This document shows positions 53,401 to 63,700 of a stretch of 64,000 nucleotides of DNA, in pieces; positions within the stretch are counted from its first letter, which is position 1; each line of letters begins with the position of its first letter. Under the pieces are notes generated by a model, which was not told where the DNA came from, made no database searches, and was given only the letters and a program-made list of their open reading frames with translations. The stretch is taken from the NCBI GenBank assembly GCA_017506865.1, contig JAFCMP010000016.1:1-64000 (forward strand). Direction: 5' to 3'. The position numbers were made by a program, and so were the translations under genes. Source of the DNA: Tribonema minus. Its lineage: Eukaryota > Sar > Xanthophyceae > Tribonematales > Tribonemataceae.

Positions 53401-53898
53401 ACTGGCAACCATAGCCGTGACAGGTGCTGTCTCGGTCATTGTTGCGTGGGTGCTGTTATCACCAGCCTGCGTTACGTCTGACTCACCACGTTTCCCGGCT
53501 GGCTGGCGAGGCGACCTGGCAACGACCGGTTCCCAGCGGTGCGCAGGAAGTCCGGCCCAGCAGGGTCTGTGTTGCTGGCGCGTCGCTGGGCGCCGGCCGC
53601 ATATGCAGTCGGCGTGACGTGCGGCAGGGTCCAAGCTTGGTACCCGTCGGCCAAGCGCAAAGCACCGTGACGCGTGCCCGATTGGGGGCAAGGGCCAGTG
53701 CACGTACCCTGCGCGCGAGTGCGCCAGCCGCCCCCAGCAGGCCTTGCCAGTGTGATCCCGTCGGGTCCCTGGGGCATTCGCTAGACTGAGCGCCCGCTGC
53801 GACAGCAGCTGCGGCACTGCCAGGTGTGCTGGGCACACGATCGTTGCTTGACATCGTTGCGCCGCTATCGCTAGCACGACTTTCGCCAGGCAGCACAC
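47470..53898 (-). CDS. LINE ORF2: OTU-like cysteine protease - reverse transcriptase - restriction-like endonuclease
   Basis: An open frame of 2142 residues. OTU-like protease about 285-485: catalytic Cys block GNGNCLIHTALHG near 290 and His block NVGHFELLVAP near 478. Cys/His clusters follow (CPLC..., CHTC). RT about 1130-1450: AGGLDGLRYEHLL, RPIACSSVWRRLLGS, IQLDCENAFNSVDR, CQQGDPLGPLYFA and catalytic FLDDL (YADD variant) near 1375. The C-terminal part has a CCHC finger (CPWRC...H...C...H near 1912) followed by the RLE core with FKVPGYRADTVIDPG and DTSVRAPT near 1970-2015. It should reverse-transcribe the element at a nicked target (TPRT). The true start is uncertain, because the first 180 residues overlap ORF1 and are low-complexity; ATG 53898 is simply the first Met. 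It lies in the +1 frame relative to ORF1. Confidence 0.9.
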   Translation of the reverse strand: MCCLAKVVLAIAAQRCQATIVCPAHLAVPQLLSQRALSLANAPGTRRDHTGKACWGRLAHSRAGYVHWPLPPIGHASRCFALGRRVPSLDPAARHADCICGRRPATRQQHRPCWAGLPAHRWEPVVARSPRQPAGKRGESDVTQAGDNSTHATMTETAPVTAMVASGKRSRRRGKHRRRTQERQAQCDNSRAPLAPATTPPRGGASAPSAPISGPAKVTTVTVATRIPSTVCHTVTVEEQQDALAKATNYGFSTWHTGLQALHKQALGENTATLARGGELRPVSNVGNGNCLIHTALHGIDSVAVEHGLPAPALVIAMREALLDGMVAYVTQGAGKQGASMSSMRQLTAHAAAQPACTREQFDTYGTRARCLAIEYGTNETDSADSGHTLLLQRLQEEGVWGRPLGLSVWAIVAAVYAVSVTVWQAEPQATGSTQKSTGLVLAQLMGLPAVFAPATPAQPDCHLDVLWTPPGLYTNVGHFELLVAPAAAPPLPTTMTASATTQANSTHITAPSRTQPRTALQLPQQPEPLRCPLCTLAFWQLGQKEDSKQRGKLSAASRMAPVVAHFNGGSCTRSMLNPEASTSHCQQNLAAAYAKGIRQQVDHDPSGDRAPSGSSTCNTGAHHAKRVQEMSTMYGCTAEDFLRAVRKLSACTGACGLVHMSASAGQRQCALTSPCHTCRRNGSAPTRARPAVPPGQSEGGGAGSDGAAAAAGAAAATPPKPPAVPASGAANSKSSKKRPAATATGAQRRRRTAAAAAPPGSAGSRTQSNSLRLQDSSPPHGTAVGWADMDLDPPDDAASPPPPTTTTSGRPSKPQSRASLAWDLSTPSVVHALDQTNEADLLLLRFTTTANPFRTQLQCTQWARLVEHATRLLADATDSAREAARVRLHHGAGAFAHQVSQTLVQRGYRLLHLLAAMAFGRQPEGTGMPPAARLAALLSGDFAELLRKTLSAAAALRAPKPNNAATASAQTNFDADWTEADSRQQTACAALSGKRRGVGLAAARLEAREACAPADEVTAQVLAAKHPETGTRPGVVDTPMEQVRGLVRDARRHCLHGAGVATTAGPAGSGSPVFESGQAHDRSDRPEDAASAAGRRLEVEATDILSTLSAAGAGKAGGLDGLRYEHLLMAAGPGAPVKAATRPVGSASPGLAGDSESDVMEPAFAHHLAKVFTTLLVEPELLPEQSQRLLRAAALSGIGQKRRPIACSSVWRRLLGSTAARGVKGKISGLLASMSQFGVGYRSGVEHVAARARVWHELYGTTIQLDCENAFNSVDRAAIVRGLMLFCPELLPHFESVYCGDTAPEMRVEVNGEARIICSHLGCQQGDPLGPLYFAVAAAFLLFYPDGVSATPGSMPAYGHSTAEPPAPHCAFLDDLNVLQAAYFDDAAAAGVAEVIRRLAAGGLRVRPDKSLAIAMRGTVFDEAARARLRALDIPFVDATMPESSQGFTSVGVPVGHPAYVHAAMSKHLVDAGTWRLSWQLAGMARHHLQAAQFILRRSLTKRMGFLARVVDTALSETWLHAFDGFCAWTLERMLHLHGCATAAVMKSHLLAACTAGDNEVASSGSVLVLPRLGPPELTDIAVPLRASRLPERRGGLGMPLLGLLAPAAYTAQACTTLRPAIIHATVAAGALRLGTDEHGAVTWFAQHSCAIREDQGLPPIIEAVRRSTRALTADGGEKSRTAVAEQLPASLLRWAADTTAAASTLPTAVQAIYAATAVTETGTTEPAPHTHGIVPGAEAAAAAATVPGPQAAAAAASSTPAKTQTSAEESSCSGGQEDDDDDWEAYADEICRKVVPRRRRGHFTHGLQAGLSNVLRRQYEDCLVEDLEAASAGAVGKPTQATLIGDLRDTSRRRQQASARVLAQLRSQRASGAMAWMSVPPAANDRPGAAPMSSMAAATMIMVAIFIDGWGIQGEVCPWRCSDVSPTSTHAISCPSQHIRGHNATHTAQKRCLQRILRQHHVSIVRNEDASVFKVPGYRADTVIDPGCLHFSSAYRNKGIVLDTSVRAPTASSYLTGKTNASNTDGYAAGVGEDAKVKHHTGTLTSSWAFVPFVQESYGRLGKQTSLFVKELAMHSALCSGGGKADVLRKAGLAKRQIHIELSISLARELAERVMAYTRGARMLGCVAAPVSKLLGHSAD

Positions 53899-56223
53899 CC
53901 ATTGTGCTGCTCCGGGTCAGTCTCGGCAGCGGCGCATCTGCCACACCGTCCAACGTAGATGCATGGGCTTGCCTGGGGTCTACCCCCAGGTGCTCGCATC
54001 CGAGGAATTTGCGTATGGGACCACATTTGCTAGCGGCGGCGAGCAGCGCGGCTGTTGGCTTCAGGCTATTCCCCCCACCAACAGCTGCACCACCCGCTGC
54101 CGCCGCGCATGTCGTTGGTCGGGTGTGTATGTCAGCAATGTGATCATGGCCTGATGCACGGTCACAGCCTGACAGTGTGCATGCTGTCGCGGCGACCGGG
54201 CCTGCGAGGCAGTCGGCGCAGCGCCACACGTCGCACTGGTCCAGGGCCCCTAGATCACCAGATGGTGTCGTGGCGCTTGCTGCTGTGCGTCTGATGAAGA
54301 GGTTGCCGCACCCGTCGCAGACCTGCTCTAGGCCGCCGTATATTGGTCGGTGGTCTAGGAAAAGCTGAACATGCAGTTCTGCAAATTGCTTCCCTTTCCC
54401 TGTGTGGCGCGTGCGCTGGTGTGCACATGCGTGTGCCGCTGGGCAATTCTTTCCCGGGGCCCGAGGATTTGCTCGCACTATGAACTTGTCGCACATGCGG
54501 CAGTCCAGCCCCGGGATATTGACCTTCCGGTTGGCAGCGGGTGTCTTGGCGGGCGCCAAAACTGTCATAGCGGTGATGCCGGATATTGGGTGCCCGTTGC
54601 GACTGTTACCGTCAGAGGTGACGCTGCCGCCTGACAGAGAGGCGCCGCTGCCAGCTGGCTGCAAAGACCGGGACGTGATTCGTCTCTGGTGACCCGCCGG
54701 CCCAGGTTCGCCAACTTCCATCGGTACAGGCATGGTCACGGTGACCGGCTTTGCCAGCGCACCGCCAGACTGTGGCTCTGGACGGGTGACGCTGCCAGTG
54801 CTTTGGGCGCTGGCGCGGCGCCGACCCCGCCGGGGTGCAGCCGCCCCACGTTCGCCGCCCGGTGCAGCAGCCGCTGCGGCCGCTGGTGCTGTTGTCACCA
54901 TGTCTGCAGTACATGGGGTTTCCGCTGCGGTGACCTCCATCGGCTGAGGACCGGGATGCCACTGGGGAGAGGCGCCGCTGCTAGCTGGCTGCGAAGGCCG
55001 CGACGTGATCCGTCTCTGGTGACCCGCTGGCCCACTGGTAGGTTCGCCAACTTCCATCGGTACGGGCACGGTCGTGGTGACCGCCTTTGCCAGCGCACTC
55101 AGTTTGCCAGACGGCGACTCTGGGCGGTTGATGCTGCCAATGCTTCCGAGGCGTCCCAGGGGCGGCCCGGCGCTGGCGCCGCGACGCCGACCCCGCCGGG
55201 ATGCAGCTGCCCCGCGTTGGCCATCTGATGCGGCAGCGCCTGCCGGCGGTTTTGGCACCATGTCTGCCGCACGTGGCGTTGCCGCCGCCGTTAAGTCGGA
55301 GGTAACCTTGCGACCGCATGCAGCGGCGGCTGTGACAGTCGTCCGTGGCTGTGCAACCACCGGGTTGGCCGGTGCGGGCCCCGCCGCTGGTGCGGCAGTG
55401 GCAGCCGTCACTAAAGGCGTTTTCCGCCGCGAACGTCGTTTTGGCATTGGCGTTGTCGCTACTGGTGAATCCGGCGGCAGTGTCGCCCGACGGCGTTTAT
55501 TTGCCGCTGGTGGCGGTAGTACCACCAAGCTCAGTACAATCATCGCTGCTGGCGGCAGTGCCTCCCGTAAACTCGCCGCTTGAGACTCCGAGTCACTGGC
55601 AGGCTGATGCCGCGGGCGCTTCGTCTGTGAGCATCCCCTGTCACAGTGATTAGCGGCACCTGGGCTAGACAGATGGCGGCGGCGCTTCTTGACGTGCGCG
55701 TGGCTGCCACTGCCCTGAGGCTCGTCCGAGTCGGCTGACGACAAGTGTAGTCTGCGCATGCTTCTGCACAGCTCTGCAACCTGACTGCACACTGGCACCT
55801 CTGGCATCGGCCGCGGTCTAGAGCTCTGGGCCATCAGCTGAGGTGGTGGCGGGCCGGGTATCGGTGGCGGGTCCGGTATCGGCGGCGGGCCCGGTATCGG
55901 CGGTGGGCCCGGTATCGGCGGCGGGCCCGGTATCGGCGGGGGGCCCGGTATCGGCGGCGGGCCCGGGATCGGCGGCGGGCCCGGGATCGGCGGCGGGCCC
56001 GGGATTGGCGGCGGGCCCGGGATCGGTGGCGGCGGCGGTATCACTAGGCGTACCCAACGGCCAACACCATGGCGGCGTCTGCGGCGTGTGTCAGATTGGC
56101 GTGCAGCTTTGACCTGCCACCACCACAAGCCAGTATTCAGCCCGTGGTTGCGCTGTTCCCGTTTGCGTTTCAGAGGTGACCCCTCCCCACGTGAGGCAGG
56201 GCTGGTAAGCCAGTGGAGAGCCA
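53483..56223 (-). CDS. LINE ORF1: Pro-rich nucleic-acid-binding-like protein with Cys/His cluster
   Basis: An open frame of about 913 residues from ATG 56223 (MALHWLTSP); an upstream in-frame Met at 56335 would translate through a T-run and tRNA-like leader and is less likely. The N-terminal part has a (GPPPIP)n repeat, then basic Arg/Lys- and Ser-rich patches and a module VPMEVGEP...GPAGHQRRITSR present two to three times by internal duplication. Near the C-terminus lies a Cys/His-rich region (GLDCRMCDKFI, CDGCGNLFIRR, WRCADCL, CTLSGCDRASGH) that looks like linked zinc fingers. Its role is probably RNA binding in the retrotransposition particle, by analogy with other LINE ORF1 proteins. It overlaps ORF2 by about 416 bp. 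Confidence 0.75.
54640..55290 (-). repeat. Internal tandem duplication in LINE ORF1
   Basis: Two blocks of about 330 bp (54640-54960 and 54965-55290) repeat GTGATCCGTCTCTGGTGACC, GGTTCGCCAACTTCCATCGG, CCTTTGCCAGCGCAC and the following CGCCGACCCCGCCGGG and ACCATGTCTGC segments, with shared order. At the protein level this repeats PVPMEVGEP and RRITSR. Confidence 0.85.
55840..56040 (-). repeat. 18-bp minisatellite encoding (GPPPIP)n in LINE ORF1
   Basis: GGCGGCGGGCCCGG(T/G)ATCGG-type units repeat about ten times, encoding GPPPIP on the minus strand. Single-base variants (ATC/ATT, GGT/GGG) are present. Confidence 0.93.
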
Positions 56224-56252
56224 TAGCTTTGAAAGGCGACTTTGAGGCGCGA

Positions 56253-56253
56253 G

Positions 56254-56285
<32 letters not shown>

Positions 56286-56340
56286 CAGGCTCGGTCTCGA
56301 ATGCGCGGCTGCCAACCGCGAATACTCCCCTGCACAACTA
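56253..56340 (-). other. tRNA-like sequence followed by a T-run in the LINE 5' leader
   Basis: On the minus strand: GTGGTATAGTTGTGCAGG (D-arm/A-box-like), GAGTATTCGCGG, loop TTGGCAG, CCGCG, then CATTCGAGACC (B-box-like) and GAGCCTGGGCTC, followed by an uninterrupted T-run of more than 20 (56253-56280). The anticodon arm is intact (5-bp stem, 7-nt loop, U33, anticodon GGC, Ala), but the variable loop and 5' half of the T-stem are missing and acceptor pairing is poor. It is probably a degenerate tRNA-derived segment, possibly giving Pol III promoter and terminator features. Confidence 0.4.
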
Positions 56341-57059
56341 TACCACTTTCAGTTCAAGATCCCGTCCTGCTCTGGTGTATCTGTTGAGGTGCTTCTCCCG
56401 CCGTCGTGAAACGAGCGGTGGTGGAACGAGTCGGTGTGCTCAAGCTCTCTGCCTCTGACCAACACAAGGCAGCTGGGCTGAATGCAATGCTGTGCAATTC
56501 GTGTCCTTGCCGCTGCAGTGTCGTGGTCCTGTCGTGTCTGTGCGTGTGCTGAATGCAGTCAGTCTCTGCCAGGCGAGGTCCCTTGTGCGGCTGCAAATCA
56601 AGCTGGTCAGCAAGCGTTCAAACCTTAATCTGGTGAACTGCTATCTACTGCCCTGCGATCCAGTGTGCCCTAGGTTCCCCCTTCCCGATCCGTCGACGGC
56701 GATATCGTCTGATGTTTTGTTTTTTTTGTTTGTTTTTTTTTAGTTTGCCCTTCTTGTGCTTCGGCCGATGTCGCTGTGTGCGTAGGTAGCTTTAGCAATA
56801 TCAATGCGAGGCTTACTTGCTTACACCGGCGACCCACGCTGCGTGTCTGGCCTTGTTCGCCTCAGGCCCGCGGTGGAGCGAAAATCCGCTCTCTAGTCCT
56901 CGGCTGTAGCCAGGCCGACAGGTTGAGCGTGCGGTGCTGCTGTGCCCTCAGTGTCCCCTGTGCATCCTCGCCTTCCGCGCCGCCGCTCCGCCAGCGGCTC
57001 CTCCTTCGCTGCCTCCTCCTGCCGCTCGCCCGAGCAGCAGGGCGCTAAGCACGGTACTG

Positions 57060-57072
57060 TCGTTGCTAGTAC
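57060..57072. repeat. Right target-site duplication of LINE
   Basis: TCGTTGCTAGTAC, identical to 47379-47391, at the 5' end of the minus-strand LINE. Confidence 0.9.
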
Positions 57073-57589
57073 TGTAGTAGCCAGCAAAAGTGGTGCACCC
57101 AGGCTTTGCACACGTGTTTAAAAGTGAATGTATCAACAAGCTGCGCTGCTTGCAACGAAAGGTAGTATGGGCATACTCTGCAGTGCCTGCATGACCATAA
57201 CCCCTTGACTACGGCATCTCGTGTGTGACCCAAACTCCCAAGTATACTTCTAGTATGAGGCAGCGAGGAGAACGTTGAGCATGGTTGTTTGACCCGCTCC
57301 CCTATGATCGCCATTGATAAGGTGCTGTCTCAGGCACACTGTCAGTAAAGCTGTGTGTCACACCGCAGCAGATTTCGCTCCTTCAAATGGAGCCACTTCT
57401 TTGGGTTTTTCTCAAAGGTGTAACGCCCGAGTGTAACTGAACAACTGTGTAGACCGTGTGCAGAAGCACAGTCAGAACCTACAACAGCAAGAGTTGTGCA
57501 CTGCACGCAGTGTAGCAGGACCCGTGGCAGCGCTGGAAACCATCACAGGCGGCAGAGCCCCACTGCACGGCCGCCAGCGACAGCACACC
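57073..57589. other. Upstream region of the CBM1 gene
   Basis: No separate gene. It should hold the promoter and 5' UTR of the CBM1 protein. No clear TATA box was identified. Confidence 0.4.
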
Positions 57590-57666
57590 ATGGTTCATCG
57601 GACTACCTTCGTCGCATTGCTGGCTACAGTGTGCCTGATCGAGAGAGCAGCGGGCCAAGGCTTACC

Positions 57667-57702
<36 letters not shown>

Positions 57703-60700
57703 CGGCCCTTCCTCTCAAGCTGTTGCTAATGGCTATGACCAGTGCGGAGGCACGGGCTTCGTAGGCCCAACAGTCTGCGCCGCTGGTTTCAAGTGCATAG
57801 CAGACAACGACCACTACTCGCAGTGCAGGCCAGAAGCGAGCCAGCCTTGTGCAGACCTGCAGGAGCAGTGCGGAGGTAAGCACGTGTGCTGCTACTGCGG
57901 CTACTCAACACATGACGAGTGTGCTGATCAGAACTGGTGCGATGCGGGGTCAGGCGCGCTTCCGTTGCGAGCAAGCTGAAAGCGGTCTTCGAGCCAGTGC
58001 ACCTCACTTTTGCTGTTTCTTACAAAAATATATTGCTGCAGTCATGTGCTGCATTGTCGCCCCTCGTTGACCTGGTCTTCGACACTCGATTCTGACTGAC
58101 AACCCGTGCCCATCCAACCGTGACTTGTAGGATTTAGCAGCTAGGTGAGATAAGAGTAATTCGCATGATGGAGTAACGTGCATGTATTGCTGCTGGCGTC
58201 TTATTTGGACAGCATAGCCATACTCTTGTGCAAAAGGACATTCAGCATGTTCTTGCGTACAGTGCGCGATGATTCAACGACCATGAGACCATCTCAGCAT
58301 ATATCGTAGTGTTACTTTTCACCAGAACAATGTGCAGTCAGGTAGGTAATCACAAAAGTAATGAATTCAACGAATGTAAGCACAAATGCAGAAATCCGAG
58401 GTACGCGATTCACAAGTACGGCAGCTGCGGCACACTCATTTATGGTAGGTCAGCATCTGCGAGTTGAGGTGCCATTAACTTCTGCGCATTGGAGCTTGAT
58501 GAGCACTGCTGAGCGCATGGACAGCAGCTCCTTACTGACAGCACAATATATTTCTTGGATATCTCAACTATCCTGAACAATGTTGTGTATATGGCACTTG
58601 TTCGCTGCCAAAAGGCCCTAGGCAGCAGCACTGAGACTGCACCATCCCGGAGCTCAACGAGTAGGTGGATTCTTGAATGCAGCGCTTCACAGCTCCATAT
58701 TTTCATCCCCGAGCGGTGCGCTCTGCTTACGCCAGCGCAGTTCTCGATCAACAAGAACTCGAAGCATCATCGTGATGCGACTACATTTCTGAACGTAACG
58801 TTATGTGTGGCGCGATTATTCATCGCGCGTTTGTGTGCACGTTTGCCTCTTGTGCAACTGAATGCTGTGCTCGCATCTGGGACTACATTGCACCGCAGGC
58901 GAGCTCTGCCAGGCACTGCTACCTCAACTTCCATAGAACGAGCTACTTGAAGCTGTGACCGGAGTTGCGTGAAGGACAAGGCTAGCTGCAACCGTCATCA
59001 CGCACAAACACACGACAAAACCTTTACCCCCCTGACCCTCACCTTCGCAGCACCATGTTCAGAACCACTGTGCGAGGCAACAGCACATCATTAACAATTG
59101 CATGAAGTTAACATCACAGATTCGCAGTAATCCAGAAAAACAGCCACCCAACACGTTACCACCCCACTGACCTCTCCGACGCGCTTGCTGGTGTGCAGGC
59201 AGGGGCAGCCTCAGCATCAACTGCTGCGACACTTGAAGTACATAGTAGCATCAACTTATAGTACGAGCAATATTTGCCAGTGATTGCAGGTACACATTGC
59301 TCCTCTGCAAGCTCCCCCTTGACACATCGACCCCCCCTTGACCTCCCCCCCAAACGCCATTGCCCGTGCGCAGGCAGGGGCTGGCTGGGCACCAACTGCT
59401 ACAATCATTGAATAAATATTGAAGTAACATCAACTTTGTCGCAACATAACCATCATTGCGTATGCTCCCCCTTGCGACATTATCCCCCCCTTGACCCCCC
59501 TTGACCCCCCCCTTGACATCCCATCGTTGCTGAGCAGGCAGGGGCTGGCTCGCCACCGACTGCTACCATCATTGGAGTAGCAATGTAGTACCATGCAGCT
59601 AGTAACAACAACACCATTTGCCGCTGATTAGCACGCCGGTGATTGCAAGTCCACATGAACTCAAGCTCCCCCTTGACACGTTACCCCCCTTGACCCCCCC
59701 TTGCCGGTGTGCAGGCAGGGGCTGGCTGGGCACCAACTGCTGCAAGCCCCAGTACAACTGCGCGCCCGTCAACATCTGGTACAGCCAGTGCGTGGACAAC
59801 CCCGACCAGCCTTCAAACAAGCCCACGGCACCTGTCACTCACGTGCCTACTCCCCAAGTCACCGCCATGGGAACGGACAGCAACGGCTGCTCCCTCGCCA
59901 ATGGCCAGTGTGGAGGTATGTAGGGTATGTGTATCCTGTATTTTGCTGTAATGTGGGGAGCATCCTATGGTTCAAGTGGGATTCGGGTGAGGGTTCATGT
60001 TGCGGTTAGGGTTAAAGTAGGGTTAAGGTTAGACTGCTCGCTGGAAAATGGCCAGTGTGGGGGTACGTTGGTGCTTTGCTGTAATGTGCGGACCATCCCA
60101 TGATTCAGGTGGGATTTGGGTGCAGGTTAAGGTTGCGATGAGGGGTAAGAATTGGGCTGCTTCCTGGCCAATAGCCAATGCGGAGGTATGGGGGTATATC
60201 CTGGTGCATTGCTGTACGTTATTCACTTCTGCTATACTTTATCCGCTTCCGCTTGAGGGGCGGAAACCCTATGAACTATACAGGACATGCAGCTCTTGTG
60301 CTCGCGCCAAGCGTGTGCTCACACGCATTTGTGAATGCAGCTGAACGTAAGCTGAACTGTAAGGGTATCCTAACCCTCACACTAACCCTATGATGGGATT
60401 GGGATTTGGGTGAGGGTCAAGATTGTGATTAGAGTTTGGGGTGGCGTTCGGGTCTTGCAGAACCGCACTTCAGGTGGGGAATGCACACTAGACTGCGTGC
60501 AGGCATCGTGTACTGCCGTCTGCAGCAGTGCTCAACGTATCTGGTAGCAGTGCTCAACGTCGAGCAAGTACATAAGCTGAGCGAGGTGGCAGCATCGCTG
60601 GCAGCCCTTGCAGTGTGCATCTGAGAATTGGCCTGCTTTCAGCTGCATCGTTTTGTTGACATTACCTCTGTGAATACACACAGGCAACACTGACTTCGCA

Positions 60701-63700
60701 GTGGCGCCTGTGCTTTGCTGCGTCATTGCTTGATCCTGCGGGGAACTGCATACTTTACAACACAACCTATCTAGGGTGCGATAGCTCTGCAAGGTGAATC
60801 CTGAAATGTGCTTCTGCGTCAACCACAGTGCCAGTGCCACAAAGCGACATCATGAAACCGTAAACACTCATCCTACCCATAGCCCTGACCCTAACAAACA
60901 ACAAATTGGGCCCTGGTGCATGATCGCTGCTCTGTGTGCACAGGGTACCTCTGGGACGGCCCTACCTGCTGCGAACAAGGTGAGCAATGCTTTGCGGAGC
61001 TGTCATTCAATTGAAGTCGACGCGCCAATGACATGAACTTCAAAACAGCGTGACCAGAGCATTCCTGCCATTTGCAGCCGCAAAGCGCATTGCACAAATG
61101 TTGTAGGATCCCGTGGCTGTTTACAGGCTAGGGTTTCTTGTGTCACAAGTGATGCACAGCAACTGTCAGTGGTCAGCCATTGCAAGTGCTGTTAAGAAAC
61201 TCGATGTGCGTGGCAGTAGCAACAGTTGTCATCCTTCACAGTGCAGCAGCTATCTTTGTTGCGCGCAAGCGTAGCCGAGGAGTGACGCTAACAACCATGA
61301 CGATATCGCCAGCTTAGGTGCACTCTCAGTACGTAACCCTAACCTTGACACTAACCTTCATCTGCACCAACACCTCTCTGACACTCATCCCCTTGCACCT
61401 CACTTCACATGAACTTCAACCTCCGCCCTCAGGGTCCGCCTGCCAGTATTTCAACAAGTACCTCTGGAAGTGCCGCCCCCTCTTCACCGTCCCCCCCACA
61501 GATGTCCCCGACCCCCGTACCGAAGAACCCACCACCCTTCCACCTACAACCCCGGAACCGACCACCACTCCCGAGCCCACGGTACCTGTTACAACTCCCG
61601 CAACAGAACCTGCAACAGAGCCTACGACTCAGCCTGTCGCCACGGAGCCGGTGGTTACGGAGCCGACAGTTACGGAGCAGACAGTTACGGAGCCGACAGT
61701 TACGGAGCCGACAGTTACGGAGCCGACGGTTACGGAGCCTGTAACGACGGACGGGCCGGTGGTGGAGCCGCAGCTGTGCGCGCGCCCGTTCGCGCAGTGC
61801 GGCGGTGAGTCATGTGTTGAGGTTGATAGTTTGAGGTCTGATGTTGGCGGTCTCTGATCAGTGATCACAGAGAGGGCAGTGAGTCGTTGCAGCTGTGCGC
61901 CGCGCGCCCGTTCGCACAGTGCGGTGGTGAGTCACACAGTTGCAGTTGGTGCTTGAACTGGCGCTGCAAGCAGTGACGCAGATGCTGATGCCGCACACTG
62001 TGGCAGGCCGCTGCACATCTGAAATCGATACTTGAGTGCTGCGCGCCCTAGGCATGGAGCTGTATTTATCAGGCCGTACATACCTACCCGCCCCCACTGC
62101 AGGCGCAAGGTGGGCCCGCCTGTGTTGCACAACCAACAAGAATTGATCTAAACAACAACACAATGCAGACAGCACAGGCTGCACTCATACCTTCATACTC
62201 TCATGTGCATCTGTACCTACGCCCATATATGTAGGCGTGAGGAGGGTCACCTCTACATACGCGCCGCACACGCGACAAGCATTGATATATGGACAATGTA
62301 TCATACTTACATACCCTCATGTGCATGTATACCTATCCCCCTCTGCAGGCGTGAGCTGGACTGACCTACTTTGAAGTATAAAACAAAACAATGTTCACAG
62401 GCTCTCATACTTACAGACCCTCATGTGCATGTATACCTACCCTATCTGCAGGCGCGAGGTGGGCCGGCCCCAAGTGCTGCACGCCTGGATCCACGTGCTT
62501 CTTTGACAACATGTGGTTCAGCCAGTGCCGCCCTACGCCTCAGGACCCCAACGGTCCTCAGTGCGCTCAGTGGTGGAAGCAGTGCGCAGGTACGTGAGAC
62601 TGAGCGCAAACTTCAATATTTACTTCAATAATAACAGCCAAGCGCCTCAGGGCCCCATGCCCCCCCGGTGCATGCAGTGGTGGAAGCAGTGCGCAGGTTC
62701 GCGAGACTTATTTTGGCGACTGAGTGATAGCCAGTGCAAGACATACCTACATACCTCTTTTCTGCAGGCACATACATGCCCTCGTTGCGACTACGCGCAC
62801 TACCCACCCTCTTTCGCAAGCGTACCTACATACCCTCATTGTGGCCACGCCGATTTCGCAGGCAAGCACTGCACATGGGGCTTAGCTGCTGTGCTAAGGG
62901 TCAGGTTGCAACACTTACCTACCTCTCTCTTGCTGTGTTTACGCTTTATTCACTTCTGCTTGAGGTGCGGAAACCCTATCAAGTATGCAAAATATGCAGC
63001 TCTACTTAGTGCTTATCTCAAGCGTGTTTGTACCTACCTTCTTGCTGTGTTTGGGTATACTTCTATATATATGCATACATACCCTCACTGCGTCCACATT
63101 GCGCATCTGCTGCTTTGCAGGCAAGCACTACACGGGGCCCAACTGCTGTGCCGAGGGATCCACCTGCAACGAGCGCAACGCATACTACAGGTCAGCAGCT
63201 CTCGATCGCTGCGCATGATGTAGTGTAGGGTGCATGTATATAACAGCTGGTACTCCATGTGGGATTTGCCAGAAGAGGCAAAGGGTTAGGGTTAGGATGA
63301 GGGTGAGGGTTAGTTTAAGCACGACCGCTCCTTCGCAGGACAGCACCCCCCTTCGGTCATGCACGCACAAGCAGTCACTCCCCGCGCAACACGCACCCCA
63401 TGTGACAATTACCTCAACTCACTCATCTCATAGAATGCATGACTTCAATTTGAACTTGACCTCTGTAGCCCCCTCCCCCCCCCCCCCTGCAGCCAGTGCG
63501 ACTCCATCGAGTACACCTCCCTCAGCTCCCCCCCTGCTGGCCGCGCCCCAATGCATGACTTCAACTTGAAGTTTGCACTAACTGTTTACCCCCCCCCCCC
63601 CCCTTCCCCCCCTATTGCAGCCAGTGCGACCCCATCGAGTACGCCTCCCTCACGCGCCCCCCCTGCTGGCCGCGCCCCCCCCACCGCCCCACCCGCGAAC

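Larger units (their letters stand above)
47392..57059 (-). mobile_element. Full-length RLE-type non-LTR retrotransposon (LINE) with OTU-like protease
   Basis: The element is 9668 bp, bounded by a 13-bp direct repeat (47379-47391 and 57060-57072). On the minus strand it has a roughly 0.8-kb 5' leader, ORF1 with Cys/His fingers, ORF2 with OTU-like protease, reverse transcriptase and a C-terminal CCHC plus restriction-like endonuclease, and a 78-bp 3' UTR without a poly(A) tail. RLE after RT is the architecture of R2/NeSL/CRE-type LINEs. A cysteine protease is also reported in the Chlamydomonas Dualen family, but no APE endonuclease was recognised here. Both frames are open over their full length, so the copy may be recent. 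A truncated relative lies at 25069-25216. Confidence 0.93.

Noticed and set aside
56253-56280. Poly(A) tail of a plus-strand retrocopy
   Set aside because: It lies inside the LINE as defined by the outer 13-bp repeats, and no plus-strand retrocopy is visible to its left.
47392-57059. Assignment of the LINE to the Dualen/RandI family
   Set aside because: The protease is compatible, but no APE endonuclease or RNase H was recognised; family left open.
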